In this document: one piece after another, positions 1 to 12,273 of the stretch
Layout: the number at the start of each line of letters is the position of its first letter
How positions within the stretch are numbered: the first letter of the stretch is position 1
DNA from: Stutzerimonas xanthomarina DSM 18231
GTDB taxonomy: Bacteria; Pseudomonadota; Gammaproteobacteria; Pseudomonadales; Pseudomonadaceae
Reading direction: 5' to 3'
Assembly: GCF_900129835.1 (NCBI RefSeq)
Contig: NZ_FQXA01000001.1
Location: 558,001 to 622,000 of the forward strand
DNA length: 64,000 nucleotides
Program-made: the position numbers and the translations under genes
Notes under the pieces: model-generated
Seen by the model: only the letters and a program-made list of their open reading frames with translations
Database searches by the model: none
What the model was told of the DNA's origin: nothing

Positions 1-208
1 CCAACAGCCGTCCGGTGTCGGTGAGCGCGAGACGCGAGCCGCGCCGCTCGAACAATTGACAGCCAAGGTTTTCCTCCAGTGTTTTCACGTGCCGGCTGAC
101 TGCGCTCTGAGTGATGCACAGGCTTTCGGCCGCCTGAGTGAAAGAACCGAATCGCGCCGCCACCTCGAAGGCCCGCAATGCGTACAGGGGTGGCATCCTG
201 AGCGTCAT
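1..208 (-). CDS. LysR-family transcriptional regulator (partial, N-terminal part only)
   Basis: Reading leftwards from 208 gives an N-terminal winged helix-turn-helix of the LysR family: the opening PPLYALRAFEVAARFGSFTQ is typical of the GcvA/AmpR-like branch, followed by TQSAVSRHVKTLEE, the recognition helix, and an LFERRG wing. The effector-binding domain lies outside the window. In-frame starts exist at 226, 208 and 196. The one at 226 would place the codon inside a palindrome that looks like the operator, so 208 or 196 is preferred. The gene is divergent from the dioxygenase gene at 376, the usual arrangement for a LysR protein controlling its neighbour; the control is inferred. Confidence 0.85.
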   Translation of the reverse strand, partial: MTLRMPPLYALRAFEVAARFGSFTQAAESLCITQSAVSRHVKTLEENLGCQLFERRGSRLALTDTGRLL

Positions 209-224
209 GCTGCCCCGCTCCGGC

Positions 225-239
225 ATGAGTAAAACTCAT
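225..239. promoter_or_regulatory. LysR-type operator candidate (palindromic T-N11-A)
   Basis: ATGAGT-AAA-ACTCAT is a perfect inverted repeat with 6-base arms. It contains the LysR-type T-N11-A arrangement (T226, A238). It lies in the divergent gap immediately upstream of the LysR start and 136 bases before the dioxygenase gene. The rest of the gap (240-375) shows no clear -35/-10 pair by eye. Confidence 0.5.
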
Positions 240-375
240 CGCAGACGGACCTTTTTTCCATTTTGCAACCCTCCGAACCCCACCAATACTGCGCCAGCAA
301 GCGGGCCAGCAATGCAGTGGCTTCGACTCATAAGAAGAGGCACGCGCCTCGTATACATGTGCAGGGAAGAATGAC

Positions 376-1272
376 ATGTCCAATCGCGACTTTGACCTAC
401 TTTTGTCTGCCAGCATCCGAAACGGCGGCCTGAGCCAGGAGCAGATTGCGCGGATTCTCGAGTTCAAGCTGTTCGGCAATCCGAGCGGCTACCTGCTGCT
501 GGACGGCACGGCAATCGGTGAGATTCCCTCGACCCCAGCCTCCCGCTCCGAGCTCCGCAAGCCGGACGACACCAGCGAACGGCTATTGCTGCAGGCCACC
601 GCACTGCTCGGCGAGCCGATCGGCTATGTACAGGAATCCGGTGGCGCCATCGTCAACAACTTCTTCCCCCAGCAGATGCAATCGCGTGCCGCCACCTCGG
701 ACAGCTTCGACACCGAGCTCGACCTGCACACCGAGAACGCCTTTCACGCGATCCAGCCGGACTACCTGCTGCTGCTTTGTCTGCGCCAAGACCCCGCAGC
801 CGAGGCGATCACCTACATTGCCTCGGTCGACCGCATCCTTGAGCGGTTGAGCTATGAACAACAGGCGTTCTTGCTCAATGAGCCGTACAACTTCTTCTCC
901 GACTACGGCGCCAGCGAGAAGAACCAGCGCATCGATATCAACAAGCATCAGACCGTTCTGTACGGCGACCCCGATGCCCCTTTCTTTCGCTTCGACCCGC
1001 ACTTCATGGTCGCCTATAGCGAGCGTGCCCAACGCGCGCTGGATACCTTGCGCGGCGTTGCCTGGGAGGTGGTCGAGCCGGTGCGGCTCAGCCGCGGCGA
1101 TCTGCTGATCATCGACAACCGTCGCACCGCCCATGCACGCAGCCCCTTCACTGCCCACTTCGATGGCAATGACCGCTGGATGCAACGCACCTTCGCCACC
1201 TGCAACCTGCGTTTCTATACCGAGCGACTGGGCAAAGCGTCACGCATATTCGAATTAGTGACCGAACTATGA
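376..1272 (+). CDS. TauD/clavaminate-synthase-like Fe(II)/2-oxoglutarate dioxygenase
   Basis: The 298-residue protein shows the double-stranded beta-helix oxygenase signature: an iron-binding H118-T-E120 pair in DLHTENAFH, a distal H253 in NRRTAHARSPF, and arginines R267/R271 in a position to hold 2-oxoglutarate. The overall pattern resembles the clavaminate synthase / asparagine oxygenase / arginine beta-hydroxylase group, which hydroxylates free amino acids. The substrate cannot be read from sequence. The stop codon overlaps the start of a LysE-type exporter by 4 bases, so both are probably co-translated. The product may be a hydroxylated amino acid that is exported, which is an inference. 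The start follows a GGGAAGAA sequence. Confidence 0.8.
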   Translation: MSNRDFDLLLSASIRNGGLSQEQIARILEFKLFGNPSGYLLLDGTAIGEIPSTPASRSELRKPDDTSERLLLQATALLGEPIGYVQESGGAIVNNFFPQQMQSRAATSDSFDTELDLHTENAFHAIQPDYLLLLCLRQDPAAEAITYIASVDRILERLSYEQQAFLLNEPYNFFSDYGASEKNQRIDINKHQTVLYGDPDAPFFRFDPHFMVAYSERAQRALDTLRGVAWEVVEPVRLSRGDLLIIDNRRTAHARSPFTAHFDGNDRWMQRTFATCNLRFYTERLGKASRIFELVTEL

Positions 1273-1871
1273 ACGCCACCTATCTAGCCTTTGCCGCGGC
1301 GGTCGCGCTCCTGATTGCCTCACCGGGCCCGGTCGTCGCGCTGGTAATTGCCGATGCGCGGCGCAGCTGGCCCGCGTGGACCATTCTCGGCGGAGTGATT
1401 TCTGCGCAAGTGCTGATGATCGTCGCGCTGGTAATGATCTATCTGGCGCTGGATCTGGAGCCAGTCATTCTCGAATGGGGCCAGGTGATCGGTGGGCTCT
1501 ACCTGATCTGGCTTGGCGCAGACGGTCTCTGCGGCGGGAATGACGAAGCGCCGGAGCAGGAACGCCCACACGCTCATTATTTCTGGCGGGCCATGGCGGT
1601 CGGTCTCTCGAACCCGAAGGACATCCTGTTCTTTCTCGCGTTCTTGCCGGGCTTCATCCTGCCCACCCAGCCATTTGCGCCGCAGGCGGTGGCATTGATC
1701 GCCATCTGGGCCTTGGTCGATATATCGATTCTGGTTACCTACAGCCTGGTTTCGAGACGCCTGTCCAATCTCGATCGGTTACAGCGCGTACTCGATCTAC
1801 TCCCGAGCTTCTTCCTGCTGGCCCTCGGGCTGGTGTCGTGCGGCATGGGCATCACCAGCTTGGTGAACTGA
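1269..1871 (+). CDS. LysE/RhtB-family amino-acid exporter
   Basis: This 200-residue protein has about six hydrophobic segments. The family hallmark SPGP follows the first segment (residues 18-21, IASPGPVVALV), and SNPKDILFF is the second conserved block. LysE/RhtB proteins export amino acids and derivatives by secondary transport across the inner membrane. The ATGA overlap with the upstream dioxygenase gene points to one transcript and a linked role. The substrate is not evident. Confidence 0.85.
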   Translation: MNATYLAFAAAVALLIASPGPVVALVIADARRSWPAWTILGGVISAQVLMIVALVMIYLALDLEPVILEWGQVIGGLYLIWLGADGLCGGNDEAPEQERPHAHYFWRAMAVGLSNPKDILFFLAFLPGFILPTQPFAPQAVALIAIWALVDISILVTYSLVSRRLSNLDRLQRVLDLLPSFFLLALGLVSCGMGITSLVN

Positions 1872-1881
1872 CCCGCTTGTC

Positions 1882-1905
1882 CAATATCAAAACTTTTTGA
1901 TATTG
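1882..1905. promoter_or_regulatory. Perfect palindrome upstream of sahR-metK, candidate SahR operator
   Basis: Two 11-base arms, CAATATCAAAA and TTTTGATATTG, are separated by 2 bases. The palindrome ends 4 bases before a plausible -35 element (TTGCTG at 1909-1914) of the sahR promoter. SahR repressors of the ArsR family are known to bind palindromes in front of SAM-cycle genes and to release them when SAH accumulates. Assigning this palindrome to SahR is an inference from position. Confidence 0.65.
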
Positions 1906-1908
1906 CCA

Positions 1909-1937
1909 TTGCTGGACGAAAAACGACCGACTAGACT
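1909..1937 (+). promoter_or_regulatory. Candidate sigma70 promoter of sahR-metK
   Basis: TTGCTG (1909-1914) and TAGACT (1932-1937) are separated by 17 bases. The predicted transcription start, near 1944, is almost at the sahR ATG (1947), and no Shine-Dalgarno sequence precedes that ATG, so the message may be leaderless. Confidence 0.5.
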
Positions 1938-1946
1938 GCGCGGCCT

Positions 1947-2948
1947 ATGAGCCTGCGTATTCCCCAGATCTCCTTCGATGACAGCGATCAGCTCGCCGCC
2001 CTGTGCAAGGCCGGCGGCGACTCGCTGCGCCTGAACGTTCTACGCGCGCTAGCCAGCGATTCGTTCGGGGTGCTCGAACTGGCGCAGATCTTCGCCACAG
2101 GCCAGTCCGGCATCAGCCATCACCTCAAGGTGCTGACTCAAGCCGGCCTGCTGGCAACCCGCCGTGAAGGCAACGCGATCTTTTACCGCCGCGCCCTGCC
2201 CCAACCCGACAGCCTCGGCGGCAAGCTGCATGCCGCGCTGCTGGACGAAGTGGACCAGCTGAGCCTGCCACTCGATGTGCAGGCGCGCATCGGGGCGGTG
2301 CATGCCCAGCGCAGCGCCGCCAGCGAAGACTTCTTTGCACGGATGGCCGGCAGCTTTCAGGCACGGCAGGACTTGATTGCCGGCCTGCCTCAGTACCGCG
2401 ACAGCGTGGTCGCGCTGCTCGATGCGCTGAATGTGTCAGCGGATTCCACAGCGCTCGAAGTCGGCCCGGGCGACGGCAGCTTTCTGCCGGAGTTGGCCCA
2501 TCGATTCGCCCAAGTGGTCGCGGTGGACAACAGCCCGGCCATGCTCGAACTGGCTCGGTCGCGCTGCGAGCGCGACGCACTGGGCAATGTCGAGCTGAAA
2601 CTTGCTGACGCATTGCAGGACGAATGTCCGTCGGCCGATTGCGTTGTGCTGAACATGGTTTTGCATCATCTGGCCGCGCCGGGTGAAGCACTCAAGCAAC
2701 TGGCACGGCTGGTGAACGTGGGCGGGAGCCTGCTGATCACCGAACTGTGCAGCCATAACCAGAGTTGGGCCAGGGAGGCCTGCGGCGATCTGTGGTTGGG
2801 TTTCGAACAGGACGATCTGGCCCGTTGGGCCGATGCCGCGGGGCTCACGCCCGGCGAGAGCCTCTACATTGGCTTGAAGAACGGTTTTCAGATCCAGGCC
2901 CGGTACTTTTCCCGGCCAGCTCCTGACAGCCGACTCACCCACCGGTAA
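1947..2948 (+). CDS. sahR: SahR: ArsR-family repressor fused to a SAM-methyltransferase-like SAH sensor domain
   Basis: The 333-residue protein has an ArsR-type winged helix at about residues 15-85 (LAQIFATGQSGISHHLKVL). A class I methyltransferase fold follows from about 165, with motif I EVGPGDGSF at 171-179 and the acidic VAVDNS strand end near 191-196. This architecture and its place immediately before metK match SahR, the SAH-responsive repressor of SAM-cycle genes described in Proteobacteria. There the methyltransferase-like domain binds SAH rather than catalysing methyl transfer. It likely autoregulates through the palindrome at 1882-1905 and is probably co-transcribed with metK, 14 bases downstream. 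Confidence 0.85.
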   Translation: MSLRIPQISFDDSDQLAALCKAGGDSLRLNVLRALASDSFGVLELAQIFATGQSGISHHLKVLTQAGLLATRREGNAIFYRRALPQPDSLGGKLHAALLDEVDQLSLPLDVQARIGAVHAQRSAASEDFFARMAGSFQARQDLIAGLPQYRDSVVALLDALNVSADSTALEVGPGDGSFLPELAHRFAQVVAVDNSPAMLELARSRCERDALGNVELKLADALQDECPSADCVVLNMVLHHLAAPGEALKQLARLVNVGGSLLITELCSHNQSWAREACGDLWLGFEQDDLARWADAAGLTPGESLYIGLKNGFQIQARYFSRPAPDSRLTHR

Positions 2949-2962
2949 TTAGGAACCGATAG

Positions 2963-4153
<1,191 letters not shown>

Positions 4154-4165
4154 CCCGCCTCCAAT

Positions 4166-4195
4166 CCGTAGGGTGGGCTTTAGCCCACCCTACGG
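4166..4195. repeat. REP-like palindrome (GTAGGGTGGGCT family), copy 1
   Basis: This is a perfect inverted repeat with 14-base arms (CCGTAGGGTGGGCT / AGCCCACCCTACGG) around TT, directly after metK. A degenerate relative lies at about 4210-4250 and a half-preserved copy at 4386-4410. Such elements are scattered in many Pseudomonas genomes between genes. Confidence 0.7.
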
Positions 4196-4206
4196 AGCTG
4201 TCGCCA

Positions 4207-4250
4207 ACTCGGTGGGCTGAAGCGGAACGCCGCCCGACCCACCCTACGAG
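4207..4250. repeat. REP-like palindrome, degenerate copy 2
   Basis: CGGTGGGCTGAAGC is followed by CCCACCCTACG. It shares the GGTGGGCT and CCCACCCTACG halves with copy 1, with an unrelated loop between them. Confidence 0.45.
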
Positions 4251-4265
4251 ACGGCCAACCACATG

Positions 4266-4303
4266 AAAAAGCCCCGCCAGCGAAAGCCGGACGGGGCTTT
4301 TTT
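4266..4303 (+). terminator. Rho-independent terminator after metK
   Basis: AAAAAGCCCCG pairs with CGGGGCTTTTT, followed by a run of T. It is near-symmetrical and could act in both directions between metK and the convergent ABC exporter operon. Confidence 0.8.
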
Positions 4304-4385
4304 ACAGGTGTGACGGTTATCTGCCACCCCGACAAGGCCGACGCCCCCCCAGCACCGCTTCGGCCTCGACCCGCACCAACAACCC

Positions 4386-4410
4386 GTAGGGTGGGCTTCA
4401 GCCCACCACC
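4386..4410. repeat. REP-like palindrome, copy 3
   Basis: CGTAGGGTGGGCTTCAGCCCACC repeats the core of copy 1, but its right arm is cut short. Together with the terminator and copies 1 and 2 it accounts for most of the 295-base gap between metK and the ABC permease gene. Nothing else is seen there. Confidence 0.6.
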
Positions 4411-4448
4411 ACGGACCTGCGCCAGCGAATGGAGAAACCCCGCCCGGC

Positions 4449-5210
4449 TCAGTTCTTCAACCGATAACCCGTCTTGAAGATCCACCAGATCAAGCCCAGA
4501 CACAGCGCCAGGAAGCCCAGCGTCATCGCCAGGCTGATCCCGACGTTGACGTCGGAAACCCCGTAGAAGCTCCAACGGAAGCCGCTGATCAGGTACACCA
4601 CCGGATTGAACAGCGTGACCTTCTGCCAGACTGGCGGAAGCATTTCGATGGAATAGAAGCTGCCGCCGAGAAAGGCCAGTGGCATAACGATCAGCGACGG
4701 CACGATCTGCAGCTTTTCCCACCCGTCCGCCCAGATGCCGATGATGAAACCGAACAGGCAGAAGGTCACCGCGGTGAGTACCAGGAACAGCGCCATCACC
4801 CACGGATGCGCAATCTCGTAATCGACGAACAAGCGGGCCGTCAGCAGAATCACCAAGCCAAGAATGATCGATTTGGTCGCCGCGGCGCCGACATAGCCGA
4901 TGACAATCTCAAGGTACGACACTGGCGCCGAGAGCACTTCGTAGATGGTCCCCGAATAGCGCGGCATATAGATGCCGAAGGAGGCATTGGAAATGCTCTC
5001 GGTAAGCAGCGCCATCATGATCAGGCCGGGAATGATGAAGGCACCGTAAGGGATACCGTGCATGGCCTCCATCCGCGAGCCGATGGCCGAGCCGAAAACG
5101 ACGAAATACAACGAAGTGGATATGACCGGCGTGGCGATGCTTTGTAGCAGCGTGCGCCAGGTGCGCGCCAGCTCGAACAGGTAGATGGCGCGAATTGCGT
5201 GGAAATTCAT
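4449..5210 (-). CDS. ABC-2 type exporter, membrane permease (YadH-like)
   Basis: This 253-residue integral membrane protein has six predicted hydrophobic segments and the ABC-2 permease pattern ([15 protein letters not shown] near residue 30 and a conserved [16 protein letters not shown] loop near 185). It pairs with the ATPase encoded just upstream; the two genes overlap by 4 bases. The family includes YadGH and drug or polysaccharide exporters, and the substrate is unknown. The operon is convergent with sahR-metK. Confidence 0.85.
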   Translation of the reverse strand: MNFHAIRAIYLFELARTWRTLLQSIATPVISTSLYFVVFGSAIGSRMEAMHGIPYGAFIIPGLIMMALLTESISNASFGIYMPRYSGTIYEVLSAPVSYLEIVIGYVGAAATKSIILGLVILLTARLFVDYEIAHPWVMALFLVLTAVTFCLFGFIIGIWADGWEKLQIVPSLIVMPLAFLGGSFYSIEMLPPVWQKVTLFNPVVYLISGFRWSFYGVSDVNVGISLAMTLGFLALCLGLIWWIFKTGYRLKN

Positions 5211-6136
5211 GTGCGGCTGCCTTTTACCAAGCTGACGAAGATTTCTTCCAGCGAACTCTGACTCGACTGCAGATCCTTGAAATCGATTTTGTGTACCGCC
5301 AGGCGCCTGAGCAGTTCGGCAATGCCGGTGTCCTCGTGCTGGGCATCGAAGGTGAACACCAACTGATTGCCGGAATCGACCAGCTCGAGCGGATAATCGG
5401 CCAGATCCGTAGGAATTTCTGCAAGCGGTCGTTGCAGATGCAGGGTCAGCTGCTTCTTGCCGAGCTTCTGCATCAATGCCTTTTTATCCTCGACCAAGAT
5501 GATTTCGCCCTTGCTGATCACCCCGATGCGGTCGGCCATCTCCTCGGCCTCTTCGATGTAGTGGGTGGTGAGGATGATGGTCACGCCGCGCTCGCGCAGG
5601 CCGCGCACCATTTCCCACATATCGCGCCGCAACTCAACGTCGACCCCTGCGGTGGGCTCATCGAGAAACAGGATGCTCGGTTCGTGCGACAGCGCCTTGG
5701 CGATCATCACTCGTCGCTTCATGCCGCCAGACAGTTCGATGATGCGCGCGCTCTTCTTGTCCCACAGCGAGAGATCACGCAGCAGCTTTTCCAGATAGGC
5801 GTCATCCGGCGCCTTGCCGAACAGTCCGCGGGAAAAGCGCACCGTCGCCCAGACACTCTCGAAGCCTTCGTTAAAGAGTTCTTGTGGCACCAGGCCGATC
5901 TTGGATCGTGCGGCGCGGTAATCGTCGATGATGTCGAAGCCATCGACCCGCACTCGACCGCTACCGGGATTGACGATGCCGCAGATGATGCTGATCAGCG
6001 TGGTTTTGCCTGCACCGTTGGGCCCGAGTAGGGCGAAGATCTCGCCCTTGTGGATCTCCAGATCGATCTGCTTGAGCGCTGGATGCCCCGAGGCGTAGGT
6101 CTTGGTGAGGTGCTCGATGGTGATCACGGGTTGCAC
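5207..6136 (-). CDS. ABC-2 type exporter, ATP-binding subunit (YadG/DrrA-like)
   Basis: This ATPase carries a Walker A motif GPNGAGKT, a Q-loop (LVPQEL), the signature LSGGMKRR, Walker [13 protein letters not shown] and the switch histidine in [11 protein letters not shown]-terminal extension follows, typical of DrrA-type subunits. The start is uncertain: no in-frame ATG exists near the N-terminus. GTG at 6136 has a GGAG 10 bases upstream. TTG at 6154 (six residues longer) has no visible ribosome-binding site. It energises the permease encoded next. Confidence 0.85.
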   Translation of the reverse strand: MQPVITIEHLTKTYASGHPALKQIDLEIHKGEIFALLGPNGAGKTTLISIICGIVNPGSGRVRVDGFDIIDDYRAARSKIGLVPQELFNEGFESVWATVRFSRGLFGKAPDDAYLEKLLRDLSLWDKKSARIIELSGGMKRRVMIAKALSHEPSILFLDEPTAGVDVELRRDMWEMVRGLRERGVTIILTTHYIEEAEEMADRIGVISKGEIILVEDKKALMQKLGKKQLTLHLQRPLAEIPTDLADYPLELVDSGNQLVFTFDAQHEDTGIAELLRRLAVHKIDFKDLQSSQSSLEEIFVSLVKGSRT

Positions 6137-6183
6137 TGATGAATCACTCCGCAAGACATTTGGCTGACGATTGTACGGTGCAG

Positions 6184-6203
6184 TTGATTAGCTCACTAAT
6201 CAA
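6184..6203. promoter_or_regulatory. Inverted repeat, candidate operator between ABC exporter and flavocytochrome genes
   Basis: TTGATTAG-CTCA-CTAATCAA is a perfect repeat with 8-base arms. It lies in the divergent gap 48 bases upstream of the ABC ATPase start and 82 bases before the flavocytochrome gene. A transcription-factor site is a reasonable reading, but the factor is unknown. Confidence 0.4.
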
Positions 6204-6284
6204 TGCCGTTGATAACGATCATGCCCACCACTGCATCGCAAGCGCATGCTTCTCGAGCCGTCAGCACAATAGGAGGAGCAGAGC

Positions 6285-9358
<3,074 letters not shown>

Positions 9359-9417
9359 CGGCACTTCACCGCTCGTCTCCAGTCATATGACAACACAACA
9401 AGAAAAAGGACCTGTGC

Positions 9418-9798
9418 ATGGCCGGCCAGCACAATTTCCTCGCTTTTATGCTGCTCTGCCTTTGCGGCACTCAACTAACGACGGTTGCCGCAGAGACGGA
9501 CGCCACCTGCAGCGACCAGCGCGAGCGCATCAGTCAGCAGATCAAGGACGCGCGGCTGAAGGGCGACAGCAGTCAACGAGCGCTATTGGAGGCTCAGTTA
9601 CAAAACCTGACCGAGCGCTGCCAGGGCGTCGTCCCGCTACAGCCCAACCACGCCGAGATCGAACGGGCGATGCGTCTGGCTACGACACGCGAGGCGCAAC
9701 TGCGCGAGGCACTGGGGACGGGCGATCCGCAGGTGATTGAAGTGAGCAAGCGGCGCCTGGATCAGGCTCGCAAGCAACTGGAGGCAGCCAAGCACTGA
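9418..9798 (+). CDS. Small exported DUF1090-family protein
   Basis: The 126-residue protein has a hydrophobic signal sequence with probable cleavage after TTVAA (about residue 25). A helical, charged body with two cysteines (ATCSDQ, TERCQG) follows, rich in E, R, Q and K and predicted to form a coiled coil. This matches the DUF1090 pattern, periplasmic proteins of unknown function. It starts 59 bases after ligB and may be co-transcribed. Confidence 0.7.
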   Translation: MAGQHNFLAFMLLCLCGTQLTTVAAETDATCSDQRERISQQIKDARLKGDSSQRALLEAQLQNLTERCQGVVPLQPNHAEIERAMRLATTREAQLREALGTGDPQVIEVSKRRLDQARKQLEAAKH

Positions 9799-9819
9799 CG
9801 GCGTAGCGCACCGCCTTGA

Positions 9820-10269
9820 TCAATAGGCGCGAAATTCCTTGTGGCACGCTTCGCACGCGTCTTCTACCTGCTGAAACGCCGGCGCGATGCTTTCGGGCGT
9901 CACCGGCACCTGCGTAGTCGCGGCAACCAGCGCGGCAGTTCGGGCTTCAAGCTCACGGGCCATTTCGTTGAACCGTTCCTGCTGTTGCCACACATCGTCA
10001 CGGGCATCGCTCAGCGCTTCCTTGACCTCCGGGTAATGCTGCCAAGGCTGACGCGACAGCTGATCAAGCTTCGCCGCTCCGCTGGTGAAGCCTTCCGGGT
10101 CGAACGGCAGGCGCCCACGGAGCATGCCACCCAGGTCTTCCTTGACGTCGAGCATTTGCTGGTAGATGGCCTTGCGTTTGCCGAGTGGAGAATTGGGATC
10201 AATGCGATCACAGCCAGCCAACAACGCCAACATGGCGACCAGCGACATACTCAACGGCAACAACTTCAT
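9820..10269 (-). CDS. Cytochrome c' -type heme lipoprotein
   Basis: The 149-residue protein begins with a lipoprotein signal (lipobox LLAGC, lipidated C20 predicted). It ends with a CEACH heme-binding motif (C139, C142, H143) near the C-terminus, the layout of the four-helix-bundle cytochrome c' family (heme site at the last helix). These periplasmic proteins bind NO or act in electron transfer. The gene lies downstream of a cysteine-rich exported protein gene on the same strand. Confidence 0.8.
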   Translation of the reverse strand: MKLLPLSMSLVAMLALLAGCDRIDPNSPLGKRKAIYQQMLDVKEDLGGMLRGRLPFDPEGFTSGAAKLDQLSRQPWQHYPEVKEALSDARDDVWQQQERFNEMARELEARTAALVAATTQVPVTPESIAPAFQQVEDACEACHKEFRAY

Positions 10270-10341
10270 GGTTCGATCACTCGGAATACAGACGGCCGGC
10301 GATTATCGTCCCTGCCAGCCGTATCGCCAAACCGCGTCCAT

Positions 10342-10776
10342 CTACTGCGACCATTCACCGCCCGCGGTTTCGCAGTCGATCTTGGCCTGGGCTTGATCCG
10401 TTGCCTTGTAGTGGTAAGTGACGATACGCGCCTGTTCAGGCACCGTGGTCGGCGCGGGCGTGCTGTTGGCCTGACTACCGGTGGCGCGTTCGTTGGCGAG
10501 CGTTTCGGGCGTCAACGCTGCCGTACAAACGCCGAAATGGCCGGACGGGCAACTGTCGAGAATTTCACGACGAGAGTTTTTCACCGCCTCGTTGTTTTGG
10601 CAGACCCAATCGATGTCGTTGTCTTCCATGCCTTCGTAGCGAAAACACTTTTCGGTCACCACCGGCGGCGGCACCGCGCCGGAGGTTTCGGCGCTGACAT
10701 AGCAGGAATTGGCGGCAGCCGGCAGACTCAACCCGGCCGCAATGGCTAGCAGAACAGAACGAAACAAGAGGTTCAT
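10342..10776 (-). CDS. Cysteine-rich exported protein of unknown function
   Basis: The 144-residue protein has a clear signal peptide (cleavage after LPAAA, about residue 22) and a mature part with six cysteines, enough for three disulfides. They occur in NSCYVS, EKCFRY, WVCQNN, DSCPSG, GVCTAA and IDCETA. A Thr/Pro/Ala-rich stretch (residues 100-112) precedes the last segment. No family is recognised. An AGGAGC ribosome-binding site precedes the ATG. It probably shares a transcript with the cytochrome c' gene 72 bases downstream. Confidence 0.7.
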   Translation of the reverse strand: MNLLFRSVLLAIAAGLSLPAAANSCYVSAETSGAVPPPVVTEKCFRYEGMEDNDIDWVCQNNEAVKNSRREILDSCPSGHFGVCTAALTPETLANERATGSQANSTPAPTTVPEQARIVTYHYKATDQAQAKIDCETAGGEWSQ

Positions 10777-10928
10777 GTTGGCAGCTCCTGAAAGTCTCTC
10801 GCCCGGCGAGGTTCACCGAACCTTAAAGTACGACCCGTCGGTCCTTGGCTGAGTTCGCGATTCGCCCGGCACCATTTGCACCGCGACCTAGTCCACTCTG
10901 CATCCCATGGTGCTGACCTGAGGACTCT

Positions 10929-12182
10929 ATGCTCGAAATTTCGGCGATTTTCATCAGCCTTACGGCGCTGCTCGCCTACCTCAACTACCGCTTCATCGGT
11001 TTGCCCCCAACCATTGGTGTAATGGCCACGGCGCTGGTGTTTTCGCTGCTGCTGCATGGGTTGACCATGCTGGGCCTGCCGCTGCTGGAAGCACAGATCG
11101 AAACCCTGGTTGGTCGGATCGATTTCAACCACCTGCTGATGGACGGCATGTTGTCGTTTCTGCTGTTTGCCGGCGCGCTGCATATCAACCTGGCCGATCT
11201 GCGTGCGCGGCGCTGGTCGATCGGTCTGCTAGCCACCGTAGGCGTCCTGTTCTCGACGGCCGTGATCGGTTTCGGCAGTTGGTGGATTCTTGATCTTTTC
11301 GGGCAGCAGCCGCCGCTGCTCTATTGCCTACTGTTCGGCGCACTTATCTCGCCAACCGATCCCATCGCCGTACTCGGCATCATGCGTTCGGCCGGAGCGC
11401 CAAAAGCGCTGGAAACCACCATCGTCGGCGAGTCGCTGTTCAATGACGGGGTCGCGGTGGTGGTGTTCACCGTACTGCTGGGCGTGCTTGCCCGCGGAGA
11501 AGCCCCTGCGGCGAACGAGGCCGTCTGGCTGTTCTTCGAAGAAGCCGGCGGCGGCATCTTGCTCGGCGCCTTGCTTGGCGCACTGACCTTCGCCCTGCTC
11601 AAGAGCATCGATCAATACCAAGTGGAGGTCTTGCTGACCCTCGCGCTGGTCCTGGGCGGCTATACCCTGGCCACACACCTGCACGTCTCCGGCCCCATCG
11701 CCATGGTGGTAGCAGGGTTGATCATCGGCAATCAGGGTCGGCGGCACGCGATGTCGGATCACACCCGGGAGAACCTCGATAACTTCTGGGAGCTGCTCGA
11801 CGAGATCCTCAACGCGGTGCTCTTTGTGCTGATCGGCATGGAGCTGGTGCTGCTGCCATTCAGCGCGCATTACCTGCTGATTGCGCTGTGCGTGACGCTA
11901 CTCATCCTTGGCACCCGCCTGGCGGCGGTCGGCCCGGCAGCCTTCCTGTTACGCAAAATGGGCCGAGCACTGCCCAACGGCACGGTGCGCATCCTCACCT
12001 GGGGCGGGCTGCGAGGCGGGATTTCGGTGGCGCTGGTGCTGGCGCTACCAGCCAGTGACGAGCGCGATCTGCTACTGAACATCACCTATCTGATCGTGCT
12101 GTTCTCGATTCTGGTCCAGGGTTTGAGCATCGGCCGGCTGGTCCGCCAAATCTGCACTCGCGCCAGCGGCGACATTCACTGA
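10929..12182 (+). CDS. CPA1-family Na+/H+ antiporter (NhaP-like)
   Basis: The 417-residue polytopic protein has about 12 hydrophobic segments. It shows the CPA1 hallmarks SPTDPIAV (141-148) and FNDG (171-174) with the catalytic acidic residues D144 and D173. WGGLRGGISVALVLAL near 358-373 is the conserved arginine/glycine helix. CPA1 antiporters exchange sodium or potassium for protons in pH and salt balance. It lacks the long cytoplasmic tail of some relatives. Confidence 0.88.
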   Translation: MLEISAIFISLTALLAYLNYRFIGLPPTIGVMATALVFSLLLHGLTMLGLPLLEAQIETLVGRIDFNHLLMDGMLSFLLFAGALHINLADLRARRWSIGLLATVGVLFSTAVIGFGSWWILDLFGQQPPLLYCLLFGALISPTDPIAVLGIMRSAGAPKALETTIVGESLFNDGVAVVVFTVLLGVLARGEAPAANEAVWLFFEEAGGGILLGALLGALTFALLKSIDQYQVEVLLTLALVLGGYTLATHLHVSGPIAMVVAGLIIGNQGRRHAMSDHTRENLDNFWELLDEILNAVLFVLIGMELVLLPFSAHYLLIALCVTLLILGTRLAAVGPAAFLLRKMGRALPNGTVRILTWGGLRGGISVALVLALPASDERDLLLNITYLIVLFSILVQGLSIGRLVRQICTRASGDIH

Positions 12183-12202
12183 CCGAGAGCACTGCGCCGG
12201 GC

Positions 12203-12231
12203 TTGGGATTGCCCGCAGTCACAGCTATAAT
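12203..12231 (+). promoter_or_regulatory. Sigma70 promoter of the ahcY riboswitch transcript
   Basis: TTGGGA (12203-12208), a 17-base spacer, and a perfect TATAAT (12226-12231). Transcription would begin near 12238, about 40 bases before the riboswitch core and 213 bases before the ahcY start. Confidence 0.75.
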
Positions 12232-12273
12232 CGCCGGGTTTCACACCGCCGACACCGTTCGGCCGTGCCCGCC

